A stretch of DNA of 64,000 nucleotides from Anaerocolumna chitinilytica (GCF_014218355.1 NZ_AP023368.1:3786001-3850000), one strand, 5' to 3'; counted from the first letter of the stretch, positions 36,429 through 45,365 are shown. The notes: generated by a model not told the origin, from the letters alone. Translations and numbers: made by a program.

Positions 36429-38951
36429 CTACATTAAAGTTGAAAAAAGATTTAATACCCTTTGACAGGCTTTCAAATGCCATGGACGATGTTTCCATTC
36501 ATCTAGAGTAATTTCTTTACTGATGTCCATAGTCTGCAGCAGATCCTTCTTTATAACATCTATTGTCTCTCTGTTACACATCCAAAGTCCGCATTCATAA
36601 TGAAGAAAGAAGCTTCTATAATCCATATTGATTGTACCGACTATACCGCAGTCTTCATTAATAATGGTCTTTGCATGGATAAAACCGGGAGTATATTCAT
36701 AAATTTTTACTCCGCCTTCTAATAATTGCCCGTAATTATAATTAGTAAGACGTTTTACATTCTTTTTATCGGGAATATTCGGCGTTATGATTCTTACATC
36801 AATCCCGCTTTGTGCGGCCTCAATCAATGCTTGCTTCATATCGTCTTCAATAACGAGATAAGGTGTTGTGATATAAACATATTTCTTGGCATAATGTATT
36901 ATCTGCTTATAAATGCTCTCAATAGGATTATTGGGCCTGTTCGCTGGACCATCGGAGATCACATGGCAATATACTTCACTTTCCGGAAATACTACTGTCG
37001 GCCGGTAGGTATTGTAATCCATCCATTCCCCGCTCTTACAAATCTCCCACATCTGTAAAAAGGTAACTGTAAGTCCCCATACAGCATCACCTTCTACTCG
37101 AACAGCATTATCCTTCCATTTACCAAAGCGTTCTATGAGATTCACATATTCATCTGCCAGATTCATACCGCCTGTATAACCTATGTTACCGTCAATTACA
37201 ATGATTTTCTGATGACTGCGGTAGTTCATATAAAGTTTATCCGTATATTTATGAATAGGATTAAAAACCGCTGTCTGAATTCCTTCTGCCTCCAGATTCT
37301 TTCTGAAACCATTGGAGGTACGAAGAGAAGCCCCAAAATCATCATACATAAATCGGATTTCTACACCTTCGCTTTTTTTCTTTAAAAGGACAGTTTTCAT
37401 TCTATCCCATAAAACCCCTTCTCCAACAATAAAGAAGTTGAGAAAAATGAACTTCTTCGCCTGGGCTATATCCTTAAATATCGCTTCAAAGGTATCTTCC
37501 CCCATAGGATAATAAGTAACCTGATTGTTTTTATACAAAGGAAAACTTTGAGATTCCATGTATCTTGACATTCTGCTCTTGGTTGGGTATCTCTTCGCAT
37601 AGGATACAGCGGTCTCAGTGTCATAGCTTAAAAAGGTATTGCCATGTTCGATACAGGCTAATATCTTACGTTCGATTTTTTTTGTAGAACCGGATTTTCC
37701 CCATAGTGCATACATAATATGCCCTGTTACCGGCAGTAATAATATAATGCAGATCCAGGCTATTTTATAGGATGAATTTCTGTTATCATTCACTAATCCT
37801 ACAATTATAAAAATACTTGCAATTTCAATAAAAAGATAAATATATACACCGGAACCGCTAAGCCAATATCCCAGCACAACAATAATTGCCATCTGTATTA
37901 GAACCAAGATGCCAACCAGGGAAACTCTAAAAAATCCGCTTATATAGCTTTTCGTAGTTCCTATCAAATTATCATTTGTATTCATATCTGCCCACCTGAT
38001 GTTTCTCTCTTCCTTCCCAATAGTATACTCTGCCGCTTCGACCACGCTGTCCGCACCAGAAGAGCTTTTATCTTCTTTCTTATTTCTTCTTATTATCTGT
38101 AAATTAGGGAAAGCTGCCAATAGACGTCTTTGTATATGTGTAGCCGTCCCAGACATGGTTTGAATTTTCGTAATATATTCAACAATATGGTGTTCAACTT
38201 CCTGTCTCAGGCTCTTAAAATCAAAATCCACCTGATTATGGTTGCGTTCCAACAGCTTTTCTTTGTTCTCATCCATAAACTTTCTTATTCTGTCTGAAAG
38301 TTCAAAAATCTTATATCCCGTAAGTTTTTTCTTGATTTCTTCTTTTGTCTCATAGATTCTGGTTTTTTCTATGTATTCATTAAATTCATCCTTAAGCCGT
38401 AGCATCTCAGCAAATATCTTATCCATTCTCAAGGTCTGAACCACCGTTATCCATGTATCTATTATAAACAGTATAGACAAGATGGATACAGCATATATCC
38501 CTGCAATTCTTGGAATAATGTAAAAAAGCTCTACTACCTTAGGTTGCAGCAGTGAAATTTCAAGAACCGACAAAATACCCCAGACAGTTGCCGAAAGCAG
38601 ACATATTCTTCCTTTTATATTCCACCGATTGTCACTGTAGTCCCACCATCTCGCATGAAAAACCACTTCCATAATCCAAGAAGTGAAATACTCTAAGAGA
38701 CTGGCAAGTACCATACCACCAAAAAAAACAACTGGTAAGACATTTCTTATCTGCCAGAAAAATATGTAAACAATTGTAGCTCCTAAACCATAAATCGGAA
38801 TTACAGGACCATTTAAAAACCCTCTGTTGACAAAAGACCGTTTCTTCACTGATACTAACGTACTTTCATAAACCCAGCCAAATACAGAATATAAAAAGAA
38901 ATTATAAAAGATATGTAATAAATCTAACCCGAAAATTTTAACATCAAACAT
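36429..38951 (-). CDS. Fusion of a CmpB-type membrane domain (PF06541-like) and cardiolipin synthase
   Basis: This protein is 840 aa, against about 480-510 for a normal cardiolipin synthase. The N-terminal part (about 1-330) has several membrane segments with FGWVYESTLVSVKKRSFVNRG and NGPVIPIYGLGA, the hallmark of the putative ABC transporter type IV/CmpB family, and a coiled coil. The C-terminal part is a cardiolipin synthase with two TM helices and two phospholipase D motifs, HQKIIVID (about 580) and HAKTIINED (about 760). The second has Glu where Asp is usual, with Asp next to it. It would condense phosphatidylglycerol. The start is ATG 38951 after AAGGGTGG; an upstream TTG is less likely. 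Confidence 0.88.
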   Translation of the reverse strand: MFDVKIFGLDLLHIFYNFFLYSVFGWVYESTLVSVKKRSFVNRGFLNGPVIPIYGLGATIVYIFFWQIRNVLPVVFFGGMVLASLLEYFTSWIMEVVFHARWWDYSDNRWNIKGRICLLSATVWGILSVLEISLLQPKVVELFYIIPRIAGIYAVSILSILFIIDTWITVVQTLRMDKIFAEMLRLKDEFNEYIEKTRIYETKEEIKKKLTGYKIFELSDRIRKFMDENKEKLLERNHNQVDFDFKSLRQEVEHHIVEYITKIQTMSGTATHIQRRLLAAFPNLQIIRRNKKEDKSSSGADSVVEAAEYTIGKEERNIRWADMNTNDNLIGTTKSYISGFFRVSLVGILVLIQMAIIVVLGYWLSGSGVYIYLFIEIASIFIIVGLVNDNRNSSYKIAWICIILLLPVTGHIMYALWGKSGSTKKIERKILACIEHGNTFLSYDTETAVSYAKRYPTKSRMSRYMESQSFPLYKNNQVTYYPMGEDTFEAIFKDIAQAKKFIFLNFFIVGEGVLWDRMKTVLLKKKSEGVEIRFMYDDFGASLRTSNGFRKNLEAEGIQTAVFNPIHKYTDKLYMNYRSHQKIIVIDGNIGYTGGMNLADEYVNLIERFGKWKDNAVRVEGDAVWGLTVTFLQMWEICKSGEWMDYNTYRPTVVFPESEVYCHVISDGPANRPNNPIESIYKQIIHYAKKYVYITTPYLVIEDDMKQALIEAAQSGIDVRIITPNIPDKKNVKRLTNYNYGQLLEGGVKIYEYTPGFIHAKTIINEDCGIVGTINMDYRSFFLHYECGLWMCNRETIDVIKKDLLQTMDISKEITLDEWKHRPWHLKACQRVLNLFSTLM

Positions 38952-39137
38952 GGTAACCCACCCTTGCCTCAATGTACTGTTAACATTCTAGCATATCCAA
39001 ATAAGAAAATATAGCCTAATTTTACTCTTATTCCAGAGAACTACTATTGATATTTACTGAATTCCTTTACTTCTGCTAAAAACAATCGGTAATACAGCAT
39101 ACACCTTATACTTACGCCATTCAGATAATTATCCCAC

Positions 39138-39165
39138 TTGTAAACCTGTTATCTTATGATAAAAT
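39138..39165 (+). promoter_or_regulatory. Likely sigma-A promoter of the YprB-like gene
   Basis: TTGTAA (39138-39143) and TAAAAT (39160-39165) are 16 bp apart and 30 bp upstream of the start codon. It also marks the divergent boundary with the lipid synthase fusion. The intergenic stretch 38952-39137 holds nothing else clear. Confidence 0.55.
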
Positions 39166-39194
39166 AAGTATTATATGTAAAAAGGGCTGAAAAT

Positions 39195-40412
39195 ATGAAA
39201 ATAAAAAATACTCTGCTGCAAATAGAAGATACATACCCGATTCATGCTCCTTATAGTAAGGAAGAAGTTTTGTTTTTTGACATAGAAACCACAGGTTTTT
39301 CAGCCAAAACATCCTATGTTTATCTTATTGGCTGTATGTACTACAAGGAGGAAACCTGGCAAATTATCCAATGGCTGAACACGGAACCTTTAAAGGAGTC
39401 TGAGTTTATCCTTGCTTTCTTTGACTTTTTAAAGGATTACCGGCGTTTAATCCATTACAATGGCAGTGGATTTGATATTCCTTATCTCCAGAAAAAAGCT
39501 GAAATGTATGGATTAACTGACCCTTTTACCCTCATAGAAAGTCTTGATTTATATAAGCTGATCCTTCCACTTAAAAAATTATTATCCTTTGAAAGTGCAC
39601 GCCTGAAAGCAATAGAGAGCTATCTTCATCTGAAAAGACTAGATACCTATTCCGGTGAAGAACTAATCTCCCTCTATTCCTCTTATTTAGGAAGATTGAC
39701 CTATGAAAGACTAGCACTTCAGTCTGCCTCTGTCAATAACAGCAGTAACCCAAGTGCCGGTGAGTTGGAAGACATATTACTCTTACATAATCTGGAGGAT
39801 ATTAAGAATCTTCCCGCAATATCCGGTTTGCTGTACTACAAAGATATTTTAGAATACAATGCATTAACAAATTCTCAGTCCTTAACCACCTGCCGAATTA
39901 AGAATGAGCAAAACCACATTCTGTTATTCTGCCAATTACCCTTTCTCTTCCCGGCGGACTTTACTGTAACCTGTCCCTTAAAAGAAAAAGTCTCCCTAAA
40001 AGCCAATCAGGAGATTATAGAAGGCATGGAACTTGTTATTGATTTCAGAGATAATACAATAATATTTCATATTCCGGTATATACAGGGACTCTTAAATAT
40101 TATCTTTCACCGCCATCGGATTATTATTATCTTCCACTGGAGGATATGGCAGTGCATAAAAGCGTGTCCCAGTATGTGGATAAGGAGTACCGGAAAAAAG
40201 CGACACCTTCGACCTGTTATATTAAAAAGAATGGTTGCTTTATTCCTTACAGCATATCAAGTGAGACTTCAAAAGAAATCATTTTTAAAAAAAATTATTC
40301 GGATAAAATCACTTATATAGAATCTGAAAAGTTAAAAGAAATGACTCAGAAAGAGCTTGCGGCTTTTGGAGAACAATTACTTTTATTTATTAAAAATTAT
40401 TACCATCTGTAA
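39195..40412 (+). CDS. YprB-type ribonuclease H-like exonuclease
   Basis: One of the few plus-strand genes. The N-terminal half is a DnaQ/RNase H-like exonuclease: LFFDIETTGFSAKTSYVYLIG (residues 27-47) holds the first Asp-Glu pair, HYNGSGFDIPYL the second Asp, and DTYSGEEL/HNLEDIKNLP the later ones. This matches B. subtilis YprB and its relatives, suspected of nucleic-acid processing. The C-terminal 150 residues are unassigned. The ATG follows AAGGG. The protein is 405 aa and has its own promoter. Confidence 0.85.
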   Translation: MKIKNTLLQIEDTYPIHAPYSKEEVLFFDIETTGFSAKTSYVYLIGCMYYKEETWQIIQWLNTEPLKESEFILAFFDFLKDYRRLIHYNGSGFDIPYLQKKAEMYGLTDPFTLIESLDLYKLILPLKKLLSFESARLKAIESYLHLKRLDTYSGEELISLYSSYLGRLTYERLALQSASVNNSSNPSAGELEDILLLHNLEDIKNLPAISGLLYYKDILEYNALTNSQSLTTCRIKNEQNHILLFCQLPFLFPADFTVTCPLKEKVSLKANQEIIEGMELVIDFRDNTIIFHIPVYTGTLKYYLSPPSDYYYLPLEDMAVHKSVSQYVDKEYRKKATPSTCYIKKNGCFIPYSISSETSKEIIFKKNYSDKITYIESEKLKEMTQKELAAFGEQLLLFIKNYYHL

Positions 40413-40583
40413 TCCATACATAAAAAAGAGCGTTCAGGTCATACTAACATTGTTCACTAATAAATGCATAATTGTTATTATTAAATCACTGGCATATTCG
40501 ATGCAAATGAAAAAAATAGCTAAAACATTTAATGGTGAATGGTTCTTGTAAAAGAACGAAAAAAGTCTCAGAAGGAGTTTATG

Positions 40584-40775
40584 ATGGCAAACACGAAAAA
40601 TTGTAATTCTAAAAACAGTACTAAGAATAAGACAACTGGTAAGATGCAAGATGTGAGTGTCAACAAATCAAACACCAGCTTAGAATCTTCTATGAATGAT
40701 ATGCATACGGTGTCACAGGCATACGGGATATCTTCAGATGAATCCGAGCGCAGAGACGGCCCGGGAGGAAATTAA
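40584..40775 (+). CDS. Small polar protein of unknown function
   Basis: A 63-residue, Asn/Ser/Lys-rich hydrophilic protein (MANTKNCNSKNSTKNKTTG ... SSDESERRDGPGGN). The ribosome site AAGGAG is 8 nt before ATG 40584. An ATG three bases earlier would be too close. A strong terminator follows. It has no membrane segment or known domain. Composition and size recall small spore or stress proteins, but no GPR-site or SASP motif is visible, so no function is claimed. Confidence 0.65.
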   Translation: MANTKNCNSKNSTKNKTTGKMQDVSVNKSNTSLESSMNDMHTVSQAYGISSDESERRDGPGGN

Positions 40776-40796
40776 CATTTCAAACCGGTATTATTT

Positions 40797-40824
40797 AAGA
40801 CCTTCAGGGCAACCTGAAGGTCTT
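40797..40824 (+). terminator. Terminator after the small polar protein gene
   Basis: AAGACCTTCAGG (40797-40808) pairs perfectly with CCTGAAGGTCTT (40813-40824). The loop is the GNRA tetraloop GCAA, and T-rich sequence follows. Confidence 0.88.
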
Positions 40825-40862
40825 ATTTATATTTAATACTTTTTTATAGCTCCTTCTCTTGA

Positions 40863-40949
40863 TAGAAACTATTTTACTAGATACTATTTTATAGAAACTA
40901 TTTTTATAGATACTATTTTATAGAAACTATTTTTATAAATATTTATTAA
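40863..40949. repeat. Three tandem 29-bp AT-rich repeats
   Basis: Units at 40863-40891, 40892-40920 and a degenerate third (40921-40949) share TAGAAACTATTTT. The third unit contains the stop codon of the minus-strand gene that ends at 40946. There are no spacers. Confidence 0.85.
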
Positions 40950-41611
40950 TCGAAATCTTTTGAACAGGAATACTGAAAAGGCGGTTCTGTCTGTATATAG
41001 TAACCATTTCTTACCTGTCCGGTCCAGTTCTGGAAGATAGATTTCCAATCATTCTTTGCAAAAAAGCTATTGATAGGATCCGGTGCAGTGGAGTCCCACT
41101 CTAGAATCAAGAACGGTCCAATCCCAAATGACCAGATTCCATTCTGTTCTACTCCGGTTTCTCTGATCAGCAGCAGCGGCAAACCATATTGATAAGCCAT
41201 AGCCGGTTCTATCTGGGCAAATGGGCTCCCTTCCCAAATAGTTCCTGTTAATGGCTGGTTCAGATTATTCTGTATAAATGCTACCTCACGCTGACGTAAA
41301 TTAAGTGATACCATTCCATAACTTGATAATATCATCCGTCGGATATTGGTTAATGGTGTCTCCGGATACTGTTCCGATATGGGTAATGTCCTTGGGAACA
41401 ATAAAGCTTCCCTAATCTGCAGGATTATGGCATCAACAAACATTTGCTGAACAGAATTCAATCTGCTGGGATGGCTTAAAAATACCGGAATACGAAATAA
41501 TAGTCTTGATGATTCTCTCATCAAAGCAGTAGGTTCATATCTGCCGTAATCTAAATCAGATACTTGAGCTTTTGTTTCAATAATAGCTTTTTTAGCTATT
41601 TCTTCACTCAT
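40946..41611 (-). CDS. Unknown protein resembling TIR/nucleoside deoxyribosyltransferase-like folds
   Basis: This is a 221-aa soluble protein. A core strand RIPVFLSHPSRLN (about 38-50) is followed by RRMILSSYGMVSLNL. Then SPFAQIEPAMAYQYGLPLLLIRE (split across 125-150) looks like the alpha/beta pattern with a Glu before an alanine-rich helix seen in TIR, SEFIR and deoxyribosyltransferase folds. The similarity is by eye. The start is ATG 41611, 7 nt after AAGGAGG. It has no membrane segment and stands alone behind the rpmF terminator. A nucleotide- or NAD-processing role is speculative. Confidence 0.6.
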   Translation of the reverse strand: MSEEIAKKAIIETKAQVSDLDYGRYEPTALMRESSRLLFRIPVFLSHPSRLNSVQQMFVDAIILQIREALLFPRTLPISEQYPETPLTNIRRMILSSYGMVSLNLRQREVAFIQNNLNQPLTGTIWEGSPFAQIEPAMAYQYGLPLLLIRETGVEQNGIWSFGIGPFLILEWDSTAPDPINSFFAKNDWKSIFQNWTGQVRNGYYIQTEPPFQYSCSKDFD

Positions 41612-41710
41612 TGTCCTTACCTCCTTTCATTATAATTTATGAAAGAGACTAGACTTTCGTTCCATATATTGACTTTTATCGACATTTAGTAAGACAAGTG
41701 CACAAAAAAT

Positions 41711-41738
41711 AAGGCCCCCAGGAATCCCTGGAGGCCTT
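41711..41738 (-). terminator. Terminator of the pta-ackA-DUF177-rpmF operon
   Basis: AAGGCCCCCAGG (41711-41722) pairs with CCTGGAGGCCTT (41727-41738) with one mismatch. It is followed by A/T-rich DNA on the minus strand and lies 10 nt past rpmF. Confidence 0.88.
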
Positions 41739-41747
41739 GATTTTCAA

Positions 41748-41933
41748 TTATTTCTCTGTAGAAATGATTTCTTTCTTGTTATAAGAACCACAAGCTTTGC
41801 ACACTCTGTGAGGCATCATTAATTCACCGCACTTGCTGCACTTTACTAAATTAGGTGCAGACATTTTCCAGTTTGCCCTACGGCTGTCTCTTCTCGCTTT
41901 GGAATGTTTATTCTTCGGACAGATAGCTCCCAT
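41748..41933 (-). CDS. rpmF: 50S ribosomal protein L32
   Basis: L32 is a small zinc-ribbon protein of the large subunit. The sequence MGAICPKNKHSKARRDSRR is the clostridial form, and the four zinc cysteines occur as CSKC and CKAC. The protein is 61 aa, full length. It follows the DUF177 gene by 2 bp, the almost universal yceD-rpmF pair. Confidence 0.97.
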   Translation of the reverse strand: MGAICPKNKHSKARRDSRRANWKMSAPNLVKCSKCGELMMPHRVCKACGSYNKKEIISTEK

Positions 41934-41935
41934 GA

Positions 41936-42463
41936 TTACACCTCCTTAAAATTATTGAATATATCTCGGATTACTGACATTCTGGGATCGAGGACCTGTT
42001 TTTCACAAGAACACTCACCTTTATTTAAATCAGACCCGCATACCTTGCAAAATCCTTTACAATTCTCGTCGCACAGAACCTTCATGGGAAAGTCTATTAA
42101 TATTTCGTCATAGACCAGTAAATCAACATCAAGATTATATCCACTAATATAATTTGTTTCATCCAATTCCTTAATACGTTCCTCTGAATCCTTCATAAAA
42201 TCCAATTCCTTGGAAAATTCAAGATTTAAAGGGATGGTTACGTCTTTAAGGCATCTGCTGCACGGAATTAACAGAGAGACTTCACTTCTGCCTTCCAGTT
42301 TAACCTTACGGTCACCTAAATGGGTTATCTTTAAGTCTACCGGTTCCTTTTTTACAAAAGGATAGGATTCGCCTTCCATACAAAAATTCTCTGCTTCGAT
42401 GGGAGCTTGTACAGACACGACATTGCCTTTGACTGACATAATCTCTGACAAATTAATAATCAT
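41936..42463 (-). CDS. DUF177 family protein (YceD-like)
   Basis: This small protein is almost always encoded before rpmF and is linked to 23S rRNA or 50S assembly in some bacteria. Family traits are IPCSRCLKDV (the first Cys pair) and a C-terminal cysteine cluster CDENCKGFCKVCGSDLNKG. It is 175 aa, without membrane segments. Position between ackA and rpmF supports the call. Confidence 0.9.
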   Translation of the reverse strand: MIINLSEIMSVKGNVVSVQAPIEAENFCMEGESYPFVKKEPVDLKITHLGDRKVKLEGRSEVSLLIPCSRCLKDVTIPLNLEFSKELDFMKDSEERIKELDETNYISGYNLDVDLLVYDEILIDFPMKVLCDENCKGFCKVCGSDLNKGECSCEKQVLDPRMSVIRDIFNNFKEV

Positions 42464-42574
42464 AACAATCTCCTATCTTCAAAAATTCGCACTGTTACTA
42501 TTATAATCAGTGGTCTATTATTTGTCAATGTATATTTTAACTTTTCCTGATATATTTGGCAGAGTACAAGATTT

Positions 42575-43765
42575 TTATGCTAAGAGACTAACAGTCTCTC
42601 TTGCTATAGCAAGCTCTTCATTAGTAGGAATGATATATACTTTAACCTTGGATTCAGGTGTGGACAGCTCTATTTCCTTACCTCTGGTATTGTTGTTTGC
42701 TTCGTTTATTTCAACACCCAGATAACCTAAGTAGCTCATAGTTCCTTTTCTTACAGCCTTATCATTCTCACCAAGACCTGCTGTAAATACAATGGCATCA
42801 ACACCATTCATAGCTGCTACATAGGAACCGATGGTTTTTGCAACATGATAATTGAATACATCAACAGCCATTATTGCTTTTTCATTGCCTTCAGCCGTAG
42901 CATCTTCCAAATCTCTAAAGTCACTGGACAGTCCGGAAAGACCAAGAACACCGGATTTCTTATTTAAAACATCCATAACCTCATCAATGGTCATGCCTTC
43001 TTTTTTCATAAGATACTCAATAATGGCAGGATCGATGCTTCCGCTTCTGGTACCCATGATAAGTCCTTCCAAAGGAGTAAGACCCATGCTGGTATCAATA
43101 GATTTGCCATTTAATACTGCAGATACACTGGAGCCGTTTCCGAGATGGCATACGATTACTTTGGAGTTATTGGGGTCAAGTCCTAATAACTGAACTGCTC
43201 TCTTTGCTACAAAGCTGTGGCTGGTTCCGTGGAAACCGTATCTTCTGATTTTGTAGTTTTCATAATATGCGTAAGGAAGACCATACAAATATGCTTTCTG
43301 AGGCATTGTCTGATGGAAAGCTGTGTCAAACACGGCAACCATAGGTACACCGGGCATTAAATGCTGACATGCACGAATACCAATTAAGTTAGCAGGGTTG
43401 TGAAGAGGTGCAAGATCGCTGCATTCTTCAATTCCTGCAATAACATCATCTGTAATTACGATGGAAGAAGCAAATTTCTCACCGCCATGAACAACACGGT
43501 GGCCAACTGCACCGATTTCATCAAGATGTCCAATTACACCATACTCACTGCTTGTTAAAGCATCCAATACATATTTAATAGCAGCTTTATGATCCGGCAT
43601 ATCTGCTTCCATACGGATTTTTTCACCACCGGCAGGTGTATGAACTAATCTTCCGTCAATTCCAATTCTCTCACATATACCTACTGCTAAAGCCTTTTCT
43701 GTTTCTGAATCTATTAACTGATATTTTAATGATGAGCTACCACAATTAACCACTAATATTTTCAT
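42575..43765 (-). CDS. ackA: Acetate kinase
   Basis: AckA transfers the phosphate of acetyl-phosphate to ADP, the ATP-yielding last step of acetate fermentation. ASKHA-fold signatures: MKILVVNCGSSSLKYQL at the start, HRVVHGGEKF, CHLGNGSSVSAV, FTAGLGEN. The true start is ATG 43765, with GAAAGAGG upstream. A longer in-frame extension to 43864 overlaps pta and is not supported. The protein is 396 aa. It is 58 bp after pta, in the classical pair. Confidence 0.97.
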   Translation of the reverse strand: MKILVVNCGSSSLKYQLIDSETEKALAVGICERIGIDGRLVHTPAGGEKIRMEADMPDHKAAIKYVLDALTSSEYGVIGHLDEIGAVGHRVVHGGEKFASSIVITDDVIAGIEECSDLAPLHNPANLIGIRACQHLMPGVPMVAVFDTAFHQTMPQKAYLYGLPYAYYENYKIRRYGFHGTSHSFVAKRAVQLLGLDPNNSKVIVCHLGNGSSVSAVLNGKSIDTSMGLTPLEGLIMGTRSGSIDPAIIEYLMKKEGMTIDEVMDVLNKKSGVLGLSGLSSDFRDLEDATAEGNEKAIMAVDVFNYHVAKTIGSYVAAMNGVDAIVFTAGLGENDKAVRKGTMSYLGYLGVEINEANNNTRGKEIELSTPESKVKVYIIPTNEELAIARETVSLLA

Positions 43766-43823
43766 TTTAACCTCTTTCCTGAATATCCAATTCTCGATTG
43801 GATATTCGCAAAATTTTCCCAAT

Positions 43824-44819
43824 CTAGTTTGCAGCAGCCTGAACTGCAGTAATAGCGATAACACCTACGATATCTTCAGCTGTACAGCCTCTTGATAAGT
43901 CATTAACCGGTTTAGCAATACCCTGGGTAATAGGGCCGTAAGCTTCTGCTTTAGCAAGTCTTTGTGTAAGTTTGTATCCAATATTTCCTGCATCCAAATC
44001 AGGGAAAATAAGTACGTTAGCTTTTCCTGCAATATCACTTCCAGGTGCTTTTTGTGCACCTACGCTAGGAACGATAGCAGCATCTAATTGATATTCACCA
44101 TCTATTTTAACATCCGGATATGCTTCCTTAGCAAGCCTTGTTGCTTCCAGAACCTTGTCCACATCCGCATGCTTTGCACTTCCCTTTGTAGAATGTGAAA
44201 GCATGGCAACAACAGGTTCCTCTCCTACTAACAGCTGAAAACTCTTAGCAGAGCTTCCTGCGATAGCAGCTAACTCTTCTGCATTAGGATTCTGATTTAA
44301 TCCGGCATCGGAGAAAATGAAGGTACCATTGGCACCATATTCGCAATCAGGTACAACCATTACGAAGAAAGCAGAAACTAACTTCGTTCCAGGTGCTGTT
44401 TTCAAAATCTGAAGTGACGGTCTTAATACATTAGCGGTTGCATTGATAGCACCTGCTACCATTCCATCAGCATCACCGGCTTTAACCATTGTTACACCAA
44501 AGGTTAGAAAATCCTTCGTAAGTGCATCTTTTGCAGCTTCCGGTGTCATACCTTTACTTTTTCTAAGTTCAACCAAAAGGTCAACATAGCCGCTAAGCTT
44601 TTCCGTAGTAAAAGGATCAACGATAGTAGCCCCGGATATATTAAGGCCCTGTGCGCCTGCTTCAATATCTTCTTTTTTACCTACAAGAATGATATTAGCA
44701 ATCCCTTCCTCCAATATTTTGGCAGCAGCCTCCAGTGTTCTTCTGTCACTTGTCTCCGGCAGAACAATGGTTTTTTTATTCTGTTTTGCCCTTTCCTTAA
44801 TAGTGTCAATGAATCCCAT
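43824..44819 (-). CDS. pta: Phosphate acetyltransferase
   Basis: Pta converts acetyl-CoA and phosphate to acetyl-phosphate, feeding AckA. The short (331-aa) form has family blocks KKTIVLPETSDRRTLEAA, DGMVAGAINATANVLRPSL, and the C-terminal GYKLTQRLAKAEAYGPITQG. The start is ATG 44819 after AAAGGAG at about 9 nt. The longer frame to 44861 has no ribosome site. It heads the pta-ackA-DUF177-rpmF operon. A sigma-A promoter lies 115 bp upstream. Confidence 0.97.
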   Translation of the reverse strand: MGFIDTIKERAKQNKKTIVLPETSDRRTLEAAAKILEEGIANIILVGKKEDIEAGAQGLNISGATIVDPFTTEKLSGYVDLLVELRKSKGMTPEAAKDALTKDFLTFGVTMVKAGDADGMVAGAINATANVLRPSLQILKTAPGTKLVSAFFVMVVPDCEYGANGTFIFSDAGLNQNPNAEELAAIAGSSAKSFQLLVGEEPVVAMLSHSTKGSAKHADVDKVLEATRLAKEAYPDVKIDGEYQLDAAIVPSVGAQKAPGSDIAGKANVLIFPDLDAGNIGYKLTQRLAKAEAYGPITQGIAKPVNDLSRGCTAEDIVGVIAITAVQAAAN

Positions 44820-44933
44820 TACAAAAATCTCCTTTCGTAATACAAACAATGTACTTTGCATACTCAGCCCAATATGTATACACCTGCCAGGTATATTAAT
44901 CCATGGGAAATGAGCGATAATATCTCAGCATAC

Positions 44934-44962
44934 ATTATAGACTAAAACTTTTTTCGTTACAA
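44934..44962 (-). promoter_or_regulatory. Sigma-A promoter of the pta-ackA operon
   Basis: TTGTAA (-35, 44957-44962) and TATAAT (-10, 44934-44939) are exactly 17 bp apart on the minus strand. The palindrome GTTACAAGTAAC (44956-44967) overlaps the -35 and might be an operator. The 5' leader is about 110 nt with no clear riboswitch. The rest of the gap, 44968-45143, holds no gene. Confidence 0.75.
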
Positions 44963-45143
44963 GTAACAAATTCCATCATTTTTATTATTTATTTTAATGT
45001 ACTTTTGTACTATTTATGGTATGTCTTTCATTTTTCCCACTTTTAACCGGTATTATAACAGGAAAAAATAATGATTAAAGCTAGGCATATAGTAACACAG
45101 TACGAAAAGTCTGGCAAGGAGGGATATTGCTGTTTTTCTACAA

Positions 45144-45181
45144 AAAAATACTGTTAGGCTATATGGCCTAACAGTATTTTT
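45144..45181 (-). terminator. Terminator of the agrD transcript
   Basis: AAAAATACTGTTAGGC (45144-45159) pairs perfectly over 16 bp with the segment at 45166-45181, loop TATATG. A-rich and T-rich flanks allow termination in both directions. It lies 38 nt past the agrD stop. Confidence 0.88.
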
Positions 45182-45218
45182 GCTGCTAAAAAATTGTAGG
45201 AGTGAATTTTGTAGCAAA

Positions 45219-45365
45219 TTAAAATTTTCTTAAGTTTTTCACTGACTCCGGAAGTTTAGCCTGATAGCCAACAAACACACATGCAGAATTAGCTGATTTC
45301 TTGGCATTATCCAAAGCTATCTTCGAAACTGCGTTTAGTAGTCTTTTTTCAAGCTGACTTTTCAC
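45219..45365 (-). CDS. agrD: Cyclic lactone autoinducer peptide precursor (AgrD-like)
   Basis: A 48-residue precursor starting with GTG at 45365, 7 nt after AAGGAGG. Three AgrD parts are visible: an amphipathic N-terminal helix (MKSQLEKRLLNAVSKIALD), a core with a single Cys (SANSACVFVGYQ), and an acidic/proline tail (AKLPESVKNLRKF). By comparison with clostridial AgrD, the predicted thiolactone is the five-residue ring CVFVG, cut before YQAKLPE. AgrB would remove the tail and close the ring, and AgrC would sense the product. It lies 188 bp after agrB behind its own promoter. The short length and GTG start make it easy to miss. Confidence 0.9.
   Translation of the reverse strand: MKSQLEKRLLNAVSKIALDNAKKSANSACVFVGYQAKLPESVKNLRKF

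Noticed and set aside
36429-38951. Cardiolipin synthase split or frameshifted from a neighbour
   Set aside because: The frame is continuous for 840 codons across the junction, with a coherent linker and no stop, so it reads as a true fusion unless the assembly is wrong.
40863-40949. CRISPR-like or operator repeats
   Set aside because: Again tandem without spacers, degenerate and AT-only. They look like slippage products.
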